Part shown: in pieces, positions 1 to 11,239 of the stretch
Position numbering within the stretch: position 1 is the stretch's first letter
Layout: each line of letters starts with the position of its first letter
Assembly: GCF_010093595.1 (NCBI RefSeq)
Contig: NW_022985437.1
Coordinates: forward strand, 131,484-195,483
Reading direction: 5' to 3'
Origin: Mytilinidion resinicola
Lineage: Eukaryota > Ascomycota > Dothideomycetes > Mytilinidiales > Mytilinidiaceae
DNA length: 64,000 nucleotides
Translations under genes and position numbers: made by a program
Notes under the pieces: model-generated
Databases searched by the model: none
Told to the model about the DNA's origin: nothing
The model's input: the letters and a program-made list of their open reading frames with translations, nothing else

Positions 1-429
1 ATTAATACGGGCCGGCGCTAGGCTAGATGTAGGGGGGGTGGCAGGAAGAGAAAAGGGGGGTGATGCGGAGAGAATAGGGGGGTGGTAATTAAGCTCGTCC
101 TAGTAGTAAGGTTAAACCTTGCTACTAGATAGAGCCTTGGCGCGCTTACGCAAGGCTAGGGCTTTGCTCTTAGCATGGCGGGAAAAGGCCCCTATAAAAC
201 AGCGTTACAAACATACATTTTTGGAGGGGTATTTACCTAAAACCTGCGTTGTGTTGGAAGACACAGCACAACTAATGCTTAGAAAGAGTCCTGACTTGCC
301 TCATAATGATTTCAGCGTCCCAAAGTCGTCAGCCTACTCCTCGATGCTCGGTCCAGCCTAGCATCAATACCCAGACTCCAGACACATACACCATTTTCCT
401 CCACCCCATATTCTCCTCGAATCGGACTT
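1..429. other. Left-edge non-coding sequence
   Basis: No gene is supported here. The first 90 bases are G-rich with several runs of six or seven G. A near-perfect palindrome lies at 100-128 (listed separately). A short open frame from 119 to 361 on the plus strand lacks an ATG at its start and matches nothing I recognise. The mix of palindrome and G runs is suggestive of repeat or transposon-end sequence, but no element boundary is visible because the window begins here. Confidence 0.5.
100..128. repeat. 29 bp near-perfect palindrome
   Basis: The sequence reads CTAGTAGTAAGG, then a TTAAA-like centre, then CCTTGCTACTAG; the arms are complementary except at one arm position (A/C, giving TAGTA versus TGCTA) and the odd central base. 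Such palindromes are common at ends of fungal DNA transposons, but no partner end is visible, so its nature is inference. Confidence 0.5.
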
Positions 430-1088
430 CTACTCAGGCACGCAGACCTTACTACCCGCCCACATTTTCTCACACTCCAACCCCGAATTCAACTTCACCA
501 ACCCCTCCACATCCAACCCAAACTTCTCCGCAATCGCCCAGCACGTATCTCCCTTCCTAACCTCGTACGGGTGGTTGTTCGGTAGGCAGGTCAACACCTT
601 GGTCGAAGACCCCGAGTCCAAGAAGCGGAAGAGGAGAAGTAGGAAGACGATGGCGATGAGCGCGAAGGGGAGCATATAGCGCCAGGCTTGGCGGTTGCCG
701 GCGCGGAGGGTCTCGTTCTATACCACCCAGAACATGTCAGAAAACCGTCTGAGAGGTAGGCGAGGAATAATGATGCCGGTACTTACGTGTGCTTCTACCT
801 GCCCCGGCGATAATTGGGGTCGGGCACCAGCTGCACGCGAGTTAGCATCGCTCGATAGACTGGTGGCGGGGGTGGTATATACCTGGATGGAGTTGGCCAT
901 ATTGACTTCCCTCTTCGCCCTCCCAGTGCGAGCCGTCGGCATCGCGGTATGTGTAGCGCTGCGTGTCGGCGTCGTAGCCGATGCGCTGCATGCCATCGGG
1001 CAGGCGTTGTTCGTCCTAGAGCTGTGAGCTGAGATAGTAGCGGATTGGGCAAACAGCTCACAGATTCTCTGTCTGTCCAGCGTCCCAT
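430..1088 (-). CDS. LysM-domain single-pass membrane protein
   Basis: Four exons on the minus strand: 1088-1062, 1015-883, 830-787 and 717-430, giving 163 aa with phase preserved at each GT-AG junction. The N-terminal half (residues about 10-55) is a soluble segment with the pattern LPDGMQRIGYDADT, a conserved piece seen in fungal proteins of this type. A hydrophobic segment (about 83-101, LPFALIAIVFLLLLFRF) follows, then one LysM module (about 112-163) with the typical YEVRKGDTCWAIAEKFG start and two later cysteines. There is no N-terminal signal peptide, so the architecture suggests a type II membrane protein with the LysM facing the lumen or outside. LysM modules bind chitin or peptidoglycan-type glycans; ligand here is unknown. 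It is unlike secreted LysM effectors because it is membrane-anchored. The first exon is only 27 nt, so the start rests on splice-site and phase agreement. Confidence 0.8.
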
Positions 1089-2145
1089 TTTGGTGGTTTA
1101 GCTTGATTGAAAGGTAGTTTGGGGGGAGAGTTGAGAGGAAGCTGAGCTGGGAGGTGAGCTGGCCAAGAGGATACCCATGAGGCTGTGCAGTGGCTTGATA
1201 GGGCTGACGCGTCAAACTCTAATCGATACGAAGGTATGGAAATAGGGAATCTCAAAACTTTAATGAATCTTCTTGCATTCTATTGATTGTTTCCCGAACA
1301 AACTAGGCCTTCAAGAAGTTCTTGTTGCTATGTAACTTCTTTGCGAGTGGTTGCTAATACTACAAGATATACTCTCCGTATTTTGGCTAAATCGCAAGAC
1401 CCAATTTCTTTGCAAGTAATAAGACATCTCGAACTATGGCGATGACGAAATGGCTCGCCAAGTCGTCTTCTTAGAAAGCAATTCTACAACCGTGTCACAG
1501 AGGACGGAATTCAGATTTCGCAATTTGGTGACTACCTAGATACATCCCTTGCTCTGTATCTATTCACTCTATACCTCGTAGGATATTATGTTGGTGTACA
1601 ACGCCTCGGCATAGAAACCCGTACGCTCGTTTACCGCCGCGTGATGAGCTTCACATTGTTTTCAACATTCCGAATGCGAGAAAAACTTGGCATTTTGGAC
1701 AACTAGTAAACCCGCGAGGGTGCCGCAAACAATGTCAGCAGGGTGTACGCAGATTGGAGGTGTATCCGTTGCCCCCAAATTCTATTAGTGTTTTAAAACT
1801 CCACGAACACTGGCAGGAAAGTGTACAGATTTCCATAGCAAGGCACTATATCTTAGAAGAGAGTGGCCTCTGTGTGCTACGATACGCGACTATCTTTATA
1901 CGAACAGGTGACCTCGGATAGCACTGAACCGCCCCCAATTCGTACTTTCGTCTATCTTACCCGTGGCCATAGCTCTCTCATCAGCACAACTGCTTCAAAA
2001 ACACCTCACGAGCTTAAAAGGAATATGAATTGTGTTTGATTGTACAGTACATGGTATTGTGCACGACTGAAATTAGGGGTATCAAGACGTCAAAAAACAT
2101 TACCTATTCGACCATTCGTAATCGCCTCCGCAGACCCCTAACTCC
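1089..2145. other. Intergenic: upstream of LysM gene, downstream of kinase gene
   Basis: About 1.06 kb without a supportable gene. It should contain the promoter of the LysM gene (minus strand) and the 3' untranslated region of the kinase gene. Open frames are short and interrupted. Confidence 0.5.
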
Positions 2146-5100
2146 TTAACGCACCGTCCGCTCAAAAAACTCATCACTTAAATCATCCACCCCCCTCGCT
2201 GGCTCCTCCTCGTGCGTGCAACACAGCCCACACCACGGACTCATTATCCGCTGCCGATCCGATCCCATGATTGCCTTCACCAGCGCTGCAGCGGTCGGTC
2301 TCCTCTGCGGGCTCCTCTGCGTCATGTCCTCGACCCACTGGATCGCCGAATTATCTGACCACTGTTCCATCTCCTCGAGCGCCGCGAGCAGCTGCACAGT
2401 CGCCTCGGTATTCGTACGCACGAAAGGTTGCCCGGTTCCACGCGCTGCGTAAAAGTCCTTCATCCATTGCAGTCGCTGCCCCTTGAGGACTGCCAACATC
2501 TCCAAAAAGACGCACCCAAGCGACCAGATGTCAGACGGGTAGCTGCGAGAGTCGTACTCCGTAACCTCTGGCGCGCAGTAGCGAGGCGTATACCCCGTGA
2601 ACCCCGAGCTCGCGCTATCAGCGCCCGTCGTATCTCTCGAGAGGCCGAAGTCCGTGAACAGGATGTCACTCCCATGAATCAAGATATTCTGGGGTTTGAT
2701 ATCCTTGTGGCGGATGTTATTACGATGCAGATACTGTAACGCGGTTGCGAGACAACCAAAGTAGGTTCGCAAGGTATGGTGGCTGCTTTGCTGGCACATC
2801 TCGAGATATTTTGAGAAATCCATGTCAGCAACAGGGGACATGATGATGGCAAAGAAGACGGGGTCGGTGTAGCTTCCCATCAGCTCGACGACATGGGGGT
2901 GTTTCATGGATTTGAGGATTTGGACTTCGTTTGCGAATTGGCGGATTGAGGCCGCGGACTGGCCTGCGCGGTAAATGCTCTTTCTGGCGTATTTCTTGTA
3001 GCTTATCAGACTCAGGACTTTGTCGACGCGACCATAAGTTCCGGTACCGAGAATATCGCCATCTTGGAAAGGGAGAACGTCACCGTGCTCAAAGTGGCGG
3101 TGTCGTCCGTTCTCTCCTTTTTCCAAGTCGATTGATTTCGTAAGAATCAGTTTTTGGTTATCAACAATGGCTGATCGGATAGATGGGGTTAGAGATCGAG
3201 TCGGTGGAAGGTTTCGTACAGTGACGGGGAACCAGTGGTCGCTAAAGTCGACGGCAAGAAGCTCTTCTATGACCTGAAGGTGGCCAATGGTACGGAGAAT
3301 TATGTACGTTCGCGGAACCTGACTCCAACTGCACTCTATGTCGCTCAGCAAGCCGGATATTTCTTGGATTTCCGCGTCTGAGAAGCCCTTGTCAGAGCCA
3401 CGCGGCATGGCGAAGAACGACGATAATCTGTTAGTCAGTCGATCCATCACTCGATCGCGAGGTTTCTCAGACGGTGGCAGGGCGCGGTCTGAGATAGCTA
3501 AGCTAGTTTTCAGGTTGTTCAAAGTGCCGACTTCCAGCGTTTGAGGTTGGTGAGACGATGGTAAAGGTGGGAGCTCTGGAGTATCAACTACTGGCGTCAC
3601 CGCCACCACTGCATGATCCTTTCGAAGCACCTCTGGGTCCCCACTACTGCTAGGTGTGTCAACACCAGCTTTGTGCGCCGACATGAGACTGTCTGACATG
3701 TTTGCACCAGGAGCCGTATCTTCTCCATCTACTGAGGGGCTCCCGGAATCTGTAGCCCACTCGAGAGCATTCCTAGAACCATACGATGGAGTGCGATTTC
3801 CCCTGAGGGAGATGTTGGATATGTTTGCGATTCCTAGTGCATTGTCATGCTCAACTTGGACATTCCCAAATTGCTGTACCAGAGATGGCTGAATGACACT
3901 GGTTCTTTCCTCTGGCGTCCGAGTCAGCGACCTGTTGCTGACCTGATCAGCTAGACTGCTCCCTCCTATGCTCCCTAGCGAGCTCTGACCGAGTCCCCTA
4001 CTCCATCGCTGCTCCGAAATTATAGGGCTTTCTAGATCAGGTGCCTCTAAGTGGTGTTTCTCGATCTCGTGCTCCCTGACACGTTCCTCGGAGGGAAAGA
4101 CTCTGTCGCAAGTAGAACATCTCCGAAAGGTCAGAGGCGTATCCCGAGGTTGGCTACCATGTACAGCGGGATGAGACCCCCTAACGTGGCTCATGAGGGC
4201 TGGTCCGTCAGAAAATAAGACTGGTTGCTCGCATAGTATACACCTTTGGAGTAATTGAATACCATGGCTCTGCTTCAAGTGCCACGAAAGATTAGTGATA
4301 GATTGGAAAGAGTTCTGGCATATCGGACACCGGGCTAGGTCGTTGCCTAATTGCCGGTCTGTATAGACCCAATCAACGGCATGGGCTTGCTTCAAATGCC
4401 CTAAAAGATTCGTAGTAGATTGAAAGGCGCTTTCGCACATTGGGCAACGGATTAGGCTATCGGAAAGATGTTGGTCCTTGTAAACCCAGAAACTGGCTTC
4501 TGGGTGTTGTTCATGCATATGTTCGAAAAGCGATTGCTGCCCGTCAAGTTGTCGTTGACATTGCGTACATCGGAGCCTTGTTCGTGGAGTCTCAGGGGCA
4601 CCAAGTCCTTGAGAGCCAGGACCCATCGACGGCTGTTTGAGATCCATAGGAAGTATATCCTGTCGTTTTCTCTGGTTGGTATTGCTAGTAACTTCAACAG
4701 CTTGTGGTCTTCGTTCCGCACTCTTCCTTCCCTCGTCCTCCTGTGCCCGCCGTTGCTGCTCTTTGGTAAATCTCGCTGCGTTCGACACCGCAGCACGTTG
4801 TTTGTCGCGCTCTTGACGTGCCATGATTTCTCGTGGCGTCTTGATACCGGGTCGTTGGTATTGCGCTGCGTTATTGCGAAGAGTCGCATTTTGGGCAGCG
4901 TTCTGTGGTGCAAGTATTTGTGTCGCCCGATCTTTCGGATTTCGAGGAATCGTTTCTAGATGGCTGAGGCCATCTGGGGTCGTGATATATCGAATTCGAG
5001 TAGAAAGAAACACACTAAGATCTTGTGGATACGCGGAAGTGAAAGTCAACGGGAAAAGTGCACCGAAGGGCTCTGTGAAACATTAGTTCATTCTTAAGAA

Positions 5101-5582
5101 AATGCATTGAGGTGCATCATTGTACCAATTTCTGTTTTCACTTCAGAGGCAGAGATAGCATCCTTGAATGAAATCTGAGTCGCGACAGTAGTCTCTGAAT
5201 CTTTCTCGGTCTGATACACGACTTCCAAGCAAAGTATATCATCTTCTACAGCACCTACGCTATTTCGATATGAGCAAGTGCTATGAAAGATCGTCTCCTT
5301 AAACGTTCTTACAAATAATGATTTCGAGTAGAGAGCACCGGGGAAAAACTGCCATTTTCATAGTATAGCTGGCATACGGTCTGTCTGGTTTGTCGCGCTC
5401 CACGACGCAGTGCTACCTTAACAGCATGATTTGACCGAGCTCTGAAGAATGCAAAGAGACCTGGCTTGAGGGGTAAACGGGCAGAAATGACTAATCAGTG
5501 GTCAGAATTCACTCTGCGAGGTGAAAGATACTTGTAATATACTCGTAAACTCAAGATACGGCGGCCTTGCGGGCTGGATCAT
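2146..5582 (-). CDS. C2H2 zinc-finger / serine-threonine protein kinase fusion
   Basis: Exons 5582-5543, 5490-5313, 5259-5126 and 5072-2146 give 1092 aa; the large open frame alone begins at a TTG, and an acceptor at 5073 plus three upstream exons in matching phase lead to an ATG at 5582. After an N-terminal region of about 280 residues come five C2H2-like fingers (about 284-460; CTQC..HMHEQH, CPMC..HLKQAH, CPIC..HLKQSH, CILC..HVRGSH, CSTC..HEIEKHH), a low-complexity linker, and a protein kinase domain (about 790-1065) with glycine loop GTGTYGRV, catalytic RHKDIKPQN, and DFG in the form TDFGLS, followed by an APE (CAPEV). The catalytic motifs look intact, although the HRD arginine position reads H-K-D. 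Family knowledge: such finger-plus-kinase proteins are known in filamentous ascomycetes but substrates are not established. DNA binding is inference. Confidence 0.88.
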
Positions 5583-6452
5583 CTATAAGGTTGTCAGCTC
5601 AAATCCACCTCTCTATCACAAAATCAGTTAGAAATACTCACAGTATGGATGATTGGAGGTGCTGCCATGACGTCTAAGGGTGTATCTATCTCGTCAAATC
5701 CCAAGCATAAACCGACTGAAGTTATGTAAGGCTGAAGACCTGTACGAGAAACTACATGCCTGCTGGTGCAAACGGTGAATTAGGTGGGAGGGAAATTCAT
5801 GGAATGCAAGAATACAGGTGTGGCGGGTATTCAAGCTTCGGGAGAAGATATCGAGTCTCGCTGGAGGTGTCTGATCGCCAGTTCATATCTGAGGTCTGTG
5901 TAGTGGGGCTGAGTAGGGCAAGGCTCCAGCAGCGGGGGCCCGAAGTCTCGGAGTGCAGGAGAGCTGAAACCAAGATTCGCTTGGGTACCTCAGGGTTAAA
6001 ACAAGCGACCCCAAAGTCTGGCCCTCTTCCTAGCTCGTCAGTGGTGGGTGATGCCTCAGAAAGCAGGCTGGTCAAACAAAGTGCTAAAATTCAAAGAAAT
6101 GGGGATGCGCAACGAGCATATTCGTATAGGCCGAAGCGAAGGGGCGAGTAATCCAGAACCATGCTGCATTGCATACAAATCCACGGCCGATTTTCCCTTC
6201 TCCATCAGGCAATCTGCTACCCGTTGCCATCGCAGAAGATACCAGCTTGGAGCAAGAATGACTACCACAAAATGGTATTTCCGCACGTCTCCCTCCACAA
6301 AGACCATTTTATCCACCCTACGAGCAAGGTCCAAAGGGGGGAACCCCGCTCATGCAAATCGTCATCAGTTCGTCCCGAAAAGAGAGAGCCCTAGAAAAAG
6401 GTATCGTATGGAAGATGCAGAACCCCGCTGTAACACACACGTTATGCGAAAT
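5583..6452. other. Intergenic between kinase gene start and BIM1 gene end
   Basis: About 870 bp. It should hold the kinase promoter and 5' leader (a possible leader intron lies just upstream of the ATG) and the 3' end of the EB1-like gene. Open frames on both strands overlap each other, none has coding character. Confidence 0.5.
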
Positions 6453-7571
6453 CTAGAAAGTCTCTTCCTCGATCTCACCCTCCACCTCTGCGGGAATCTC
6501 AAAGCCCTCCTACAGAAAAGTTAGTGATCATGGTCGCGTTCATGGAATGTGCTAGTGACGATTGCGAGACGCGTACCTCGGTCGAGTATAGGATTGTCTG
6601 GATCTGCTTCAGTAGCCCGTCGTCATCTTTCTCCAGGTCTGGGTTCGCGTCCATGGACTGCTGAATCAGAAGCTCGATATCTCGGAGCTTGCTGAAGTAG
6701 AAGTCGCGCTCGCGCTCCAGGCCCGTCACCGTGTCCTTCAAAACGGTATTCTCCTCTTTCAGGGCCGCGGAGGCTACACCTCCTTGAGGCGTACGAGTCC
6801 TTGGTGCCGCTGCACTGGCAGCCGGGGCACGTCGCGCGGTGCTCGAGGTGGCCGCGCGTGGAGCAGGGGCGCCAGTTGCAGGCAGCCCGCCCGCGCCCTT
6901 CCGCCGTGCCAGAGGGTCGTACTCGTGTCCCGGGTAGTACTGATCCCAATAACGCTTTGTCCACTGCAAGAACTCCAGATTGTCCTGCATCTTGCACTTG
7001 ATCAGTGCCTCTACTGGTACGGGGCGGTCGATGCCATGCTTCGTGAAGATGTCTGCGTTGAGATGGCGTTAGTAGTTGTGGGATGCTTTGCGAGGGCGGT
7101 GAAAGGTTCGTGGTGCTGCACAGGAGACGTACTTTGAAGGATCTTGAAGTTCTGCAAGTAGGCGTATTCGGTGTTAGCATTGAACTTGACGCGGCTCATC
7201 GGGACATCATCTAGACGCAGACAGATTAGCATCGCTTTCGACTTGGCTAGCAGAGATCTCCCATGCTTACAGAAGATGCTATCGAAGATCTGGCACAGCG
7301 CTGCCCTATAATCGAGATTGTTAGCGGATGTTTGCTTCCTGCCTAGCGTTTCTCAAATACTCGGTCGATGGACAGAGGCGCATACCCGGTACCGCATTGC
7401 TCGACCTTGGTGACGTTGAGCTGGAGGAGGTTGTTCAGCCAGGCAAGTAGCTCCTGCCTAGAGACGCCAGTATATTAGCCACAGCTCGTGTGGAATGCGC
7501 ACAGCATCAATGGAAGCCGGGGCGGCGCTCGGGATAGCAGCCTGGGGGAAAGCGTACCTCGATTCTCCCAT
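6453..7571 (-). CDS. BIM1: EB1/BIM1 family microtubule plus-end binding protein
   Basis: Six exons, 7571-7558, 7457-7386, 7305-7271, 7210-7133, 7052-6577 and 6509-6453, giving 243 aa with consistent phase. The first exon is 14 nt (MGESR split at the arginine codon). The N-terminal calponin-homology domain (about 1-105) contains ELLAWLNNLLQLN, the VEQCGTG turn, and FLQWTKRYWDQYYPG. A Pro/Ala/Arg-rich basic linker follows, then the C-terminal EB1 homology coiled coil (about 165-215) with LERERDFYFSKLRDIE, and a short acidic tail ending EEETF, a variant of the usual EEY-type end. Family knowledge: these proteins track growing microtubule plus ends and act in spindle positioning and polar growth. 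The size matches fungal Bim1/Mal3 proteins. Identity is very secure; the gene name is by homology. Confidence 0.95.
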
Positions 7572-8035
7572 GTTGGAGCGCGACCTCTGGGCGTGGTCAG
7601 TGAGACGAGAAGATAGGTATGGACAGCAGTGCCGACAAGACGACGCGGGTGTTTATAGAAGGGGCCTGGAGGTGCGGGCGTGTTTTGTTGTGGTGTGAAA
7701 CTGCCCCTCTACACCATTTCCACGTTGATCTGAGAGCCAAGAAAAGCCCCTGCACGGCTGCGGCACCGGCCGCACAAGAACCCGTGGACCTGTCCCAGAC
7801 CACGTTAAGCTTTATACAGAGAAGTCCTCAGTCGCATCTCAGACGGTTCACATATTCTATACGCGCCATAGGCCAAGTGTTTCGGACTTCTCATTTGGTA
7901 TTTCATTTCACTAGATTATCTATCTGCCAATCATATGATGGCGCGTATAAAAATATACATCTCTCAATTCGTAACGACCTCCGCTCTAATTGACCCAGAA
8001 CCACCCATTACTCCATGCCCCAGTCTGACGTGAGA
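7572..8035. other. Intergenic: BIM1 promoter and DOMON gene 3' region boundary
   Basis: About 460 bp between the start of the EB1-like gene and the stop of the next minus-strand gene. AT-richer near 7900-7990. Nothing else is supportable. Confidence 0.5.
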
Positions 8036-9811
8036 CTACGCTTTCGGGCGCTGTCCCCCATAGTAGCCATGCGTGCTGCCCGGCCCCTGTCCATCGCTGG
8101 GGTTCGATCTATGTCGTGGTCCGTTATCTCGACTCATCGACCGGAGCGGCGTATCCATGGATGTAGTTTCCTCGTACTTCGGGGGCGCGTCTCGCGTCCC
8201 AGCTCTTGACTTCCTCCGCTCTCCGAAGATTGCAGCGAGGACCATAAGTAGCCAGGCAATGGCAGCAATCACCGCGTATGCAATCATGCCGCTATGCGAT
8301 CCCACGCCATCGTCGAGCGCCAATTTGAAGCCGAGACCGCCGTTGATGATTCCGAGAGTAATGGCGATACGCCCGATCCAGATATGCACGTGCGACCAGA
8401 TTGAGCGGCTGTTGTACTTCTTGAAGAGGGAGTGGTGGAGCCACCCGAAGATCGGCTGGAAGAAGATGACAACGAACAAAACTATCCCGATGATCGGATG
8501 GTGATTGGACAGCTACGAGACGGTTAGTGGCTGCTAGATGGGAATCTGGGAAGAGCACATACAAGATCCTTCTCATTCGCGATATAGACGCCAAGTCCGA
8601 AAGCGGCAATGTACACGATATACGCAAAAACCTGGAATGCGGCGTGAAGCCAGATAACGCCGGGGAAAGTGGCCAGTCGTATACTGATGGCACCGGCTGG
8701 GAAGAGAATGACAAACGCAAGAGCAGCGAGCACTCCATGCGCCGCGATCATCTTCTTCTGCTGCGTGACCTTCGAAGACACAATAGGCGTGATGATATTG
8801 CCACTGTTGCCCGGGTCGCTGGACTCGCAGTAGTTGGTATCATCCCGCTTATACCAATTGCCAAAACCCGTCGGCCGCGCGGTCGGCCAGTGAGATCTCC
8901 ATTCAGAGGGGAAATTCGTTGGGAACGCAGTTGCCCAGCCCACGGGGACGGTAGACGGCCAGCTGGTTACAGACGCGACAGCAGAAGATATTTCATTGTC
9001 AGCGAAGGTTCCAGTGGTAGGCCGGGGAACGCAGCTGCTAGTGGCGGCAGCACCCGTGGGAGCAGCCGTCGTCTTGCCAGTAGCTTTAACAGTAGCAGAG
9101 GTTCCAGTGCCAGAGGCAGCAGCAGCAACGAAAGGATTCAAGCTGTCTCCACCTTTCGCTGAAGCCCAGTCCCACGAGAAGGCGTCCCCATCGTTGGCGT
9201 TGTGCTGGGAGATGGTGGCGGACGTAGAGTCTGAATTTAGTGCCCCTCCCGACTTGAACGCGTGTATCCAGTTACCTTTCGAAGAGGTGAAATCCATGGA
9301 ACCTCCTGACCAGCTGTCACAGTTCGAGCCTGCTCTTTATTAGTCGATGGCTCACATAAATGGGCAGTCAACTTACATCTAACGTTGGCGACCATCTTCC
9401 CATTCGAAACTCCGGACCCCTCGAGCAGCGTAACTTCAGCAGAGCTACTAAATTGGGGTTCGACGTGCCCTGTTCCCTTTCTCGGTGACAGCGTCACGTT
9501 TTTCCCGCTGGATGAGGTGTATACGACAAAAATGTTCGAGTCCGCCATTCCGTCGCCCTGGCCGAGCGCAACAAATTGGTATGTGCTGGGAGCGGAGATT
9601 TGGAAGAATATGTCGCCCTTGCCGGATGATGCTGTGTTGGAGGGGATGTTCAGCTTGAAGCAGACGTCGGTTGTCGCGCACTGTTCGGACACCTGCGCGG
9701 CAGTTCTGGAAGCTGTGTGGAAAGAGACCGTCAGCTCGGCTCCCTCAAGGTGGACACTGGATGTTTGGTCTTACCGAGTCCAAGCAGACTCGCTGCTAGT
9801 ATCGTCCTCAT
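8036..9811 (-). CDS. Secreted-side DOMON / cytochrome b561 membrane protein
   Basis: Exons 9811-9775, 9712-9377, 9329-8563 and 8512-8036 give 538 aa. Residues 1 to about 20 (MRTILAASLLGLASRTAAQ) form a signal peptide that spans the first intron. A DOMON haem/sugar-binding domain follows (about 25-200), then a Ser/Thr/Ala-rich linker, and from about 310 a cytochrome b561/ferric-reductase-like unit with five hydrophobic segments. Histidines likely to bind haem are visible in AAHG, WLHA, NHHP and WSHVH. A cytosolic tail of about 50 residues ends the protein. Family knowledge: this architecture (cellobiose-dehydrogenase-like cytochrome domain on a b561 core) moves electrons across the plasma membrane, probably to extracellular metals or quinones; the true acceptor is unknown. 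No neighbour suggests a pathway. Confidence 0.9.
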
Positions 9812-11239
9812 GACGGCCACGTTCCTTGGAAAATATGATCGGATGTGAAACAATCACAGTGGTCTTACAATTGGGTTTAAGGAAGTTCGAGGACAGGGGT
9901 AGGCCTTTGTTAAGCACTTGGCCAATGCAGCAATGAACAACGGGTGGCTTGTCTATTTGAAGATACAAACGGCTGTCAGAGCAAGCGAAGGGGAAGCTCC
10001 TATAAGGACAGGAGCACTACGGGGAACGGGATGAAATAGAAGAGAATGCATGGGCGCAGCCGTTGATGACATGCGAATTCCCCGAGACGGCTTGCCTGTG
10101 AGAGGTCGGAGAGGCTTCCATGCGGTGGCTAGGTGTTGATGGCTCCATGATGCCCCTACGCTAACGGATTTCTCGAGGGTGGGGATCCGTGGCTGGCCTT
10201 GGTCTCGACGCGGTAAGAAGGCGCGAAAAATAGCAAAAGTAGGCCCGCGACAAGGGCCACGCGTCAGCTTGGTTCTCCAACAAGCACTCTGCGAGACACG
10301 GCTGATCGAATAGGCGTGCAGCAGGCGCAGAGGCTGGGGCAGTGCACAAAGAAGCCGACGCCCAGCGACAAATCGCGACGACGCCATTGGTGGGCTTGCC
10401 CTTGACGTGCGTCGGCCCAGGGGCTGCTTCTTCGGCCTCCCGCTGGATCGGCACCCCAGACAACAAGGCGTGGCCCGTTTCAGGTGCGCCGCCATCGACT
10501 GGAGGCCTTGCGAGTTGCCCGAGACGGCTGGACAACACTTGACGCTCTCCCTTCAATGAAATATATATTTATAATATTCCACATGCCTTCACAGCTTGGT
10601 CTACAGCTGCGTACATGCTTCAAGCAACGACTCATGATCTGGCGTGTAGGGAGTGTGGAGAGAACTGCCAGAGAAGGCTTGTTAGTCAGCACGTGTCCTA
10701 GGATTCATGGATATCGAGGTGGGGATGTGGGGAGAAACCTCAGGTCGCCAGTGACGCGGCCTGCCAGCGGCCTGCAGCAACACCACAGCAAAGACGACGA
10801 CAGAAGCCAGCCAGGATGCACAGATCCACTTCATGCGCTCTTGCAAGTCAACTCACTCCCGGATCTGCACTGGAGCAGACCCGCGTCAAGCAAGAGCGCT
10901 GTCGTCAGATTCTGGACAGCATACGATGCGCTGACCGCCATCCTGTGTCTCTTCGCAATGGCGTGCAGGCGTCGATGCCACCTTTCGGGCCCGATTCTGT
11001 GCGCCGCGGCGTCATCCACCCGCGGTGATCTCGGCTGAGACTGACGAGGTGCACCCACAGCTGCAGTTCCCGACGTCCTTTGTTGCCTCCATTTGTTGGA
11101 CGGTTTTCCTCTTTCAATTCCATTTGTCCAACTTTCTGGCTTACTGACGGCCTAGCACTCAACGAAGGTCATCTCGTCTTCTCTAGGCGTTGCATTCACG
11201 TCCGGCGGGTTGGGTCGTATCTTTCGGCATTCTCGGGCC
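9812..11239. other. Gene-poor GC-rich segment
   Basis: Begins the 6.8 kb stretch without a secure gene. It holds the promoter of the DOMON gene near 9812-9970. Open frames on both strands at 9953-11162 overlap heavily, have Arg/Pro/Ser-rich composition expected from GC-rich non-coding DNA, and carry no motif. I see no domain here. Confidence 0.5.

Noticed and set aside
5300..5330. Apparent frameshift between kinase upstream exons
   Set aside because: A GTAAGA donor at 5312 and an AAATAG acceptor before 5259 with correct phase explain it as an intron.
5756..6151. 131-codon plus-strand frame
   Set aside because: The opposite strand is equally open and there is no recognisable domain or splice partner.
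9953..11162. Several overlapping 70-184 codon frames
   Set aside because: They occur in all frames of GC-rich DNA, have shuffled Arg/Pro/Ser composition and no domain.
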